Shown here: positions 33,530 through 38,198 of the stretch, piece by piece
Position numbering within the stretch: the stretch's first letter is position 1
How the letters are laid out: every line of letters begins with the position of its first letter
Assembly: GCA_025934485.1 (NCBI GenBank)
Contig: JAICXX010000040.1
Span: forward strand, 1-38,198
Source of the DNA: Chitinophagaceae bacterium
Lineage (GTDB): Bacteria > Bacteroidota > Bacteroidia > Chitinophagales > Chitinophagaceae
Direction: 5' to 3'
DNA: 38,198 bases
Notes under the pieces: generated by a model
Databases searched by the model: none
What the model was told of the DNA's origin: nothing
The model's input: the letters and a program-made list of their open reading frames with translations, nothing else
Made by a program: the position numbers and the translations under genes

Positions 33530-33537
33530 TAGCTTTG
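33530..33537 (+). promoter_or_regulatory. -7 box (TAGCTTTG) for the GyrI-like gene
   Basis: TAGCTTTG is an exact TAnnTTTG match ending 16 bases before ATG 33554. The nearest TTTG upstream (33499-33502) is 27 bases away, rather far, so regulation by the divergent AraC protein may be needed. Confidence 0.4.
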
Positions 33538-33553
33538 CAGTAAAGACATTCCC

Positions 33554-33985
33554 ATGGACATGGAACCCTACTATATAACCCACGATATCCGTCTCTGCTG
33601 CTTTACCGCTAAATCCTTCCCCGACGGCGTCATGGATGCCTTCAAACGCCTGCACGCCAAGGTCCCCAACCAAAAGGGCCGGCGTCTCTTCGGTATCTCC
33701 TGGCCGGATGGCAAAGGCAGCATGGTTTACAAAGCGGCAATAGAAGAAGTCTCTCCCGGCGAGAACCAGGAGCTGGGCGCTGAGACCTATACCCTACGTA
33801 AGGGCGAATACCTCAGCCTCGTCGTTCACAATTTCATGGATGATATCCCCTCCATCGGAAAAGCATTCAGACAGTTGGTCGGCGCCCCCGGCGTTCATCC
33901 CGATACCATCGGCGTGGAAGAATATCTCAGCAACACGGACGTCCGCTGCATGGTCCCGATGATGGCCACTACTTCCCACAACTAA
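33554..33985 (+). CDS. GyrI-like / AraC effector-binding domain protein
   Basis: A 143-residue single-domain protein. The start is at 33554 (MDMEPYYITHDI) or 33560 (MEPYY). The pattern fits a stand-alone GyrI-like effector-binding fold: a first strand (YYITHDIRLCCFTAKSF), a helix with FKRLHAKVP, LFGISWPDGKGSMVYKAAIEE, and AETYTLRKGEYLSLVV. GyrI-like proteins bind small ligands, and some inhibit DNA gyrase or partner with regulators. It sits divergently beside the DJ-1/AraC regulator. The 3' end overlaps the GH43 gene by 17 bases. Confidence 0.75.
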   Translation: MDMEPYYITHDIRLCCFTAKSFPDGVMDAFKRLHAKVPNQKGRRLFGISWPDGKGSMVYKAAIEEVSPGENQELGAETYTLRKGEYLSLVVHNFMDDIPSIGKAFRQLVGAPGVHPDTIGVEEYLSNTDVRCMVPMMATTSHN

Positions 33986-35213
33986 CGAAATAAGTCTTCT
34001 TTCTTCCTCCGACGTGAATGGTATACGGCACTGCATCGCCGGAAAAGTCCTGGGCAAATGCGGGCCTGATAGAAACACCCGGCCAGGCAATGAAACCCGG
34101 ATCGAAGTGGCGTAGGTCCGTGCCGGGCCGGACATGCAGGATCACCCGGCTGCCGTCCTCGTCAATCGTCGTATCCTTGGCGACAATCGCTTTATTGGAA
34201 GGTGTCAGCAAGGAGGCGTCCAGGAACATCCACTGGGATGCGAGACGCCGGGCCTCGTCCTCCTTGATGGATAGGATGGTTCCATGCCGGGGATGAAAAT
34301 TCATGTCTATCCCCGAGTCTACCACCGCAAAAGTTTTGAAGTCGGTGGTTTTGGTGAACTGGTAGCCACCCGACGCATACATGTCATACATGAGGATATA
34401 GCCGCTCCCATCATTCAACGGAAAAGTGCCGGCTCCTTCCACGGGTTTTGTCGTTTGTTGTACGTAGTCGTCGCTCTGCAAGGTATAGCCGCAGGTGAGA
34501 TGATCGGATACGGCTACCTTGATGCCCGGCCGGCTGTCTTCCGTTTTGAAGAAAAGGTAATACCGGCCATTTGCGCGGGCGATGTCGGCATCGATACAGG
34601 ACCCTCCATCCTGCTTATAAAAAAGCTGGGACGGAGGGCCTTCGAGATTGGTGAAGTCGCGGTTTACATAGGCATAACATATCTTGTCGGGTTCGCCGCT
34701 ATATTTCAACGAAAAATAGATCATATACTTTCTCGCCGAATCGTCGTAAATGGTCTCCGGCGCCCAGACCCGCTCCAATTGCTCCTGGCCGGGATAGCGG
34801 GTTTGAATATTGACCACTGCCGATGTCCAATGGATGAGATCGGTGGATCGCATGAGGACCATACCCCGATTGGAGTTCCAGCCTTTAGCGGACACCATAT
34901 CGGTGGCTACCATATAAAACGATTTCCCATCTTTGCCGCGGATGATGTTCGGGTCACGGACACCGCCGCTCGAGCTGATCCTGGCCGATGGGACCACAGG
35001 CTGATTCCCATTCAACGCCCTGAAATGAGATCCGTCGCCGCTTATGGCAAACCGGATAGCTTCTTCGGACTGCTCGTTGCCGGTGAAATACACAAAGAGG
35101 TAACCGGCATAGGGCGATGGCTTTATGTTGCCGGATTGGGCATTCACAATCAGCCAACCGAACATCAGCCCCGCAGCCAGGAGATATACAATCAATAAGA
35201 TTCTCACTTTCAT
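33969..35213 (-). CDS. Glycoside hydrolase family 43 (GH43) protein
   Basis: A 414-residue five-bladed propeller glycosidase with an N-terminal signal or anchor (LLIVYLLAAGLMFGWLIV). The GH43 catalytic triad is visible: general base D87 in GGVRDPNIIRG, pKa-modulating D208 or D210 in CIDADIA, and general acid E259 in KPVEGAGTF. The opening YLFVYFTGNEQSEEAIRFAI is typical of a GH43 group frequent in Bacteroidota PULs. GH43 enzymes are mostly alpha-L-arabinofuranosidases or beta-xylosidases; the subfamily here is uncertain. It is the last gene of the PUL operon, 14 bases after the DUF4998 gene. Confidence 0.92.
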   Translation of the reverse strand: MKVRILLIVYLLAAGLMFGWLIVNAQSGNIKPSPYAGYLFVYFTGNEQSEEAIRFAISGDGSHFRALNGNQPVVPSARISSSGGVRDPNIIRGKDGKSFYMVATDMVSAKGWNSNRGMVLMRSTDLIHWTSAVVNIQTRYPGQEQLERVWAPETIYDDSARKYMIYFSLKYSGEPDKICYAYVNRDFTNLEGPPSQLFYKQDGGSCIDADIARANGRYYLFFKTEDSRPGIKVAVSDHLTCGYTLQSDDYVQQTTKPVEGAGTFPLNDGSGYILMYDMYASGGYQFTKTTDFKTFAVVDSGIDMNFHPRHGTILSIKEDEARRLASQWMFLDASLLTPSNKAIVAKDTTIDEDGSRVILHVRPGTDLRHFDPGFIAWPGVSIRPAFAQDFSGDAVPYTIHVGGRKKTYFVSCGK

Positions 35214-35227
35214 CGTCCGGGGGCCGG

Positions 35228-36490
35228 TTAATTTTGAATCAATTGTATGGAACTAATGGTGACATAACAGCCTGGATTGCCATTGCCCACGAGATTCCCC
35301 AAAAAACCGATGGAAACCACCTGCGGAGAACTGAGGGTAAAGCTGACGGTTTTTGTCTCGCTTAAATTGGGGCTGGTGGTTCCCACCTTGGCGCCGTTGT
35401 ATAAGGCTGCCGAAGCCAATGCAGTCGACAAACCGGCCAGCGACGGGATCCCGGTCGCACCGGCAGCCACTATGCAATACATGGACGAGTTCTGCTGGAT
35501 CTCCGAGTAATAGCTGAAACTAACGGTATAGTTGCCGGCAGGGAGAGGCGACGAGGTGGCCTGGTAGATCTTTCCATCTACTACCGGGGTATTGTTCCAG
35601 GATTCCCAGGTGAGGGCTCCCTGCGATTGCCAGGGGGCATGTTCATAACCGCCGTACATAGCGCCGGCCGTACCTTTATTGGTCCCGCCCGCGTTGGTGA
35701 TCCATGGGGCGCTAAGGGTTCCAAAACGGTTGTCGCCGCTGCCATAGGTACCGGTAAAGTTCGGGCCTGCGTTGGAAAGATACAGCTTCGTCACATCTGC
35801 CTTGACGGAATGAGACTGGTAGGCCACATAGAAGGTATCGATGGCCGTTGGATTGGGCAGATAGGCCGTTCTATACGTAAAGGCCGTTCCCAGCATATAG
35901 GCAGGCAGCGATGTAGTCTCGTTCGTCAGCACCGAAGCAACCACCGTGTCATGAGCGACGCCACCGGTATCCGAATAGTCGAGCTCCATGGTCTGTACAC
36001 CTGCATCGCTGTTGACATCGGCCCAGGTGATCAATGCCGATCCGTCGGCGGATTGATACGAGGCGTCGGCCACACCTCTATTGACCAGCGAGCTTTGATA
36101 GAGATCGCCGAATACGCTCGCAGAGACATACACGGGTACGGAGGAATTGCCCATTTTGTCATAGGTCCTGATCTCGAAGCTTTGCACTCCTTCCGTAAGC
36201 TTGGGAATGATCAGACTGGCCGTATCCACGCCGGTCGTCCGCGTAACGGCAACTTCGACGGAATCCTGCCGGCTGTTCCAAAAGACCCGGTATTTGACGA
36301 TATTGGGGTCGGAGGTGAACAGACCGCTGACTTTAACCCGATTCCTTCCCGAGAATATTTTTACCGAATCCATTTTGCCCGCATAAGTGATAGCGCCGCC
36401 CTGTATATATTTGGATTTGTAATCATCCATTTTAGAGCATGCTGCCGCGAACAGCGATAAACAAAAGAGTATATTGATAGTCTTGCTCAT
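35228..36490 (-). CDS. DUF4998/DUF5013 surface-glycan-binding lipoprotein (SusE-like position)
   Basis: A 420-residue lipoprotein (signal ending LFAAAC, C18). The mature start SKMDDYKSKYIQGGAITYAG is the DUF4998 signature, followed by Ig-like repeats to about 210. The C-terminal part (from about 235: LYLSNAGPNFTGTYGSG, AGNYTVSFSYYSEI) resembles the DUF5013-type carbohydrate-binding module. Such proteins sit on the outer surface beside SusD and hold the glycan. It has no catalytic residues. It lies 10 bases after the DUF5000 gene in the PUL operon. Confidence 0.88.
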   Translation of the reverse strand: MSKTINILFCLSLFAAACSKMDDYKSKYIQGGAITYAGKMDSVKIFSGRNRVKVSGLFTSDPNIVKYRVFWNSRQDSVEVAVTRTTGVDTASLIIPKLTEGVQSFEIRTYDKMGNSSVPVYVSASVFGDLYQSSLVNRGVADASYQSADGSALITWADVNSDAGVQTMELDYSDTGGVAHDTVVASVLTNETTSLPAYMLGTAFTYRTAYLPNPTAIDTFYVAYQSHSVKADVTKLYLSNAGPNFTGTYGSGDNRFGTLSAPWITNAGGTNKGTAGAMYGGYEHAPWQSQGALTWESWNNTPVVDGKIYQATSSPLPAGNYTVSFSYYSEIQQNSSMYCIVAAGATGIPSLAGLSTALASAALYNGAKVGTTSPNLSETKTVSFTLSSPQVVSIGFLGNLVGNGNPGCYVTISSIQLIQN

Positions 36491-36500
36491 GATGTTTTTT

Positions 36501-37739
36501 TTAATTTCCCCAAAGAGTTAATTCCGAAATGCAGATGAAGTAGGTGCCTTGCCAGTTGGACAGCTGCCGGAATCGGATATACCGGTATGAGGGAATGCCG
36601 GCGGGAAAATCGAACTGCCATCCATTGTAGGCTGCAGCCTGGTCGTCAGCCGTCTCCGTCTGATAGGGCGAACCGGACGGCTTGATCACATGAAAAGTAC
36701 CGAGCTTCGTCCACGAGGCGCCGGGGTTATTATTGGCGTCTACGGGATCGCTCATATCCGGGTTGTTCGAGCCCCAGATCTCGAAATCCTTGGGATTTCC
36801 CCGCACATAATAATAGTTGCCGACTTCGAGATAGGGATTGATCTGGAACCGGCTGAACGTATGGCCCGCGCCCAGATCGACCGTGACCATTTGAGGTTCG
36901 ATGGCGCTTTCGACCGTGAAATAAGTATCTGGCCAGTTAGGATGGAAATTGCCGTCCCACATGTAGTAAGGCCAGGTGTAACCGCCATTGTTGAGGACCG
37001 TGGCGTCGTTGGGCAGGACCAGCGTATTCCATTTGCTCTTATCCAGCTGCTGCTCGAACCAGGGTGTCAGCGTAACGAACAACGTGTCCGAGTAGTGCAT
37101 CCACCGGTCTCTGACCGTAAATCCATATTTCCGTTCGATGGACGGTTGATTACGGATGACACCGGAAATGAGGGTGTCGGCGCTATAGATATTATCCATG
37201 CCAACCGTCTGCACCCACTCCCCTCCGCCGGTGGTATCGACGATCGGAATGACGGCCAGGTTATCCAGTACAGGGTTCGAACAATTCACCGTAAAGCCAC
37301 CAAAGGTAGCGGCAATTTGCAGTGACCTCCTTGCGAGGATATAACCCGGGGTCAGCGGAGTGACGGTTACCGTGACCGCGGCCGAGGCTACCTCGCTGGA
37401 ATTGACGGCATACAGCTTTACTGGGTGAGCGAGGGTATCTCCAAAACCATCGACGGTCATCGTATTCGTGTAGCGCGATGCTTTAACCTCCACGGAGACG
37501 CCGGGTGAGGTTTCGTAAACGGCCTTCACGTATTCGAGATCCGTATTGACCGGTAAGGTATAGGTCAGCGTAGCTTTTCCGTTGAGGTTTACCACGGAAA
37601 CGTTCGATACTACCCCCGGCGGATTGGTATCGGTGACGGCAGGTGCGTTTAAATTCTCCTGGCGGCAGGCCGGGAAAAACGCAATAGCCATAAAAAGGTA
37701 AACGATATAACGGCATCGGGATAATTTCATATAGAGCAT
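36501..37739 (-). CDS. DUF4959/DUF5126/DUF5000 PUL lipoprotein
   Basis: A 412-residue lipoprotein with the signal ending FFPAC (C25). MKLSRC at 37730 is an alternative start three codons later. The DUF4959 domain follows (NPPGVVSNVSVVNLNGKATL), then the DUF5126-like middle part (EVASAAVTVTVTPLTPGYI) and a C-terminal DUF5000, discoidin-like domain (FSRFQINPYLEVGNYYYVRG, FEIWGSNNP). This order is the standard SusE-like companion of SusD in many Bacteroidota PULs. It should bind glycan at the cell surface. It follows SusD by 29 bases. Confidence 0.88.
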   Translation of the reverse strand: MLYMKLSRCRYIVYLFMAIAFFPACRQENLNAPAVTDTNPPGVVSNVSVVNLNGKATLTYTLPVNTDLEYVKAVYETSPGVSVEVKASRYTNTMTVDGFGDTLAHPVKLYAVNSSEVASAAVTVTVTPLTPGYILARRSLQIAATFGGFTVNCSNPVLDNLAVIPIVDTTGGGEWVQTVGMDNIYSADTLISGVIRNQPSIERKYGFTVRDRWMHYSDTLFVTLTPWFEQQLDKSKWNTLVLPNDATVLNNGGYTWPYYMWDGNFHPNWPDTYFTVESAIEPQMVTVDLGAGHTFSRFQINPYLEVGNYYYVRGNPKDFEIWGSNNPDMSDPVDANNNPGASWTKLGTFHVIKPSGSPYQTETADDQAAAYNGWQFDFPAGIPSYRYIRFRQLSNWQGTYFICISELTLWGN

Positions 37740-37768
37740 TTTGGAAGAGTATTATAATGTTGGCTTCA

Positions 37769-38198
37769 CTACCAGTTTAGATTCTGCACCAGATTGGGAT
37801 CGTTGAGCAGATCCCCATCTGCGAGGGGAAAAAAGTAGTCGCGGGGCGCCACGAACGACCGGGAATAGAACGTCAGCTCACGGTAGAAAAGATCCGGGGT
37901 CTTAGCCGTCCGGTCCCAGCCGGTGACATTACCCGACAACTCCTGCGCAGCGGTCTTCCAGCGTAAAACGTCCCAATACCGCTGGCCTTCGAAACAGAGC
38001 TCGATGGCGCGTTCCCTTTGGATGATGGACCGCATCCCGGCTTGGGTAGTATACTTTGTAGGATTGGTGCTGAAGTTGGTCCACGCGTTTTCCACCGTGG
38101 GCAGGCCGGCCCGCGCCCGCACCAGGTCGATATACTTATAGACATCGGCGGTGGGACTGCTGTTTGCTTCGTTCAGTGCTTCTGAGTATAGCAGGTAC
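37769..38198 (-). CDS. susD: SusD/RagB outer-membrane lipoprotein, C-terminal part
   Basis: The last 142 codons of a SusD-family protein; the gene runs off the right edge of the window. The conserved C-terminal block is clear: YSEALNEANSSPTADVYKYI then LVRARAGLP, IQRERAIELCFEGQRYWDVL, and the ending ADGDLLNDPNLVQNLNW. SusD binds oligosaccharide and forms the lid of the SusC TonB-dependent transporter, which should lie further upstream outside the window. It heads the visible part of the operon with the DUF5000, DUF4998 and GH43 genes. Confidence 0.95.
   Translation of the reverse strand, partial: YLLYSEALNEANSSPTADVYKYIDLVRARAGLPTVENAWTNFSTNPTKYTTQAGMRSIIQRERAIELCFEGQRYWDVLRWKTAAQELSGNVTGWDRTAKTPDLFYRELTFYSRSFVAPRDYFFPLADGDLLNDPNLVQNLNW

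Noticed and set aside
33431..33673. N-terminal extension of the AraC-type regulator
   Set aside because: It runs antisense through the GyrI-like gene and its promoter, while the DJ-1 domain begins at ATG 33430.
35627..36460. Plus-strand frame opposite the DUF4998 gene
   Set aside because: Shadow of a PUL lipoprotein with clear lipobox and domain signatures.
1..38198. tRNA, rRNA, riboswitch or transposase
   Set aside because: None recognised by reading both strands; short structured RNAs could still be missed without a covariance search.

Overview
The window looks like a chromosomal segment from a GC-rich member of the Bacteroidota, most likely Chitinophagaceae or a close relative. This rests on family content: a SusD/DUF4959-DUF5000/DUF4998/GH43 polysaccharide-utilisation operon, a type IX secretion (T9SS) substrate with a gliding-motility (CHU_C) C-terminal domain, a DUF2723 (GT117) membrane protein, two MacB/FtsX-type permeases of the form common in this phylum, a tricorn-like S41 protease, and several TAnnTTTG-type promoter boxes close to start codons. 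There are no rRNA, tRNA, CRISPR, integrase or transposase genes.

Layout. 1-563: an AT-richer, frame-shifted remnant of a secreted carboxypeptidase-regulatory-like protein. 586-9996: MDR oxidoreductase (-), DUF2723 glycosyltransferase-like protein and a TolB-like propeller (+), DinB and MA-peptidase-like proteins (-), permease (+). 9989-15413: two large exported proteins on the minus strand, a T9SS substrate and a propeller-amidohydrolase. 15471-16764: a truncated M14-peptidase 5' end running in frame into a hemerythrin gene, then a VOC protein (-). 16788-20572: GH116 glycosidase translationally coupled to a GTPase with an N-terminal FKBP/SlyD-like domain. 20589-27272: second permease, DUF1080 lipoprotein, a small envelope protein, a four-helix membrane protein, a predicted membrane-tethered HTH regulator and a concanavalin-like secreted protein. 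27377-32442: tricorn-like S41 protease, a lipoprotein, and a lipoprotein with two retropepsin-like domains. 32453-33985: divergent DJ-1/AraC regulator and GyrI-like effector-binding protein. 33969-38198: the 3' part of a PUL operon, transcribed leftward and running off the right edge at SusD.

Most genes encode envelope or exported proteins (signal peptides, lipoboxes, membrane segments), so the region is mainly about surface polymer and peptide handling. Strands alternate nearly gene by gene, and six convergent pairs overlap at their 3' ends, leaving little room for ordinary terminators. The most unusual items are the FKBP-COG0523 fusion coupled to GH116, the M14/hemerythrin junction, the tethered HTH/concanavalin protein, and the dual retropepsin lipoprotein with a mutated first active site. 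All function calls are from reading motifs and remembered family patterns; no database search was run.
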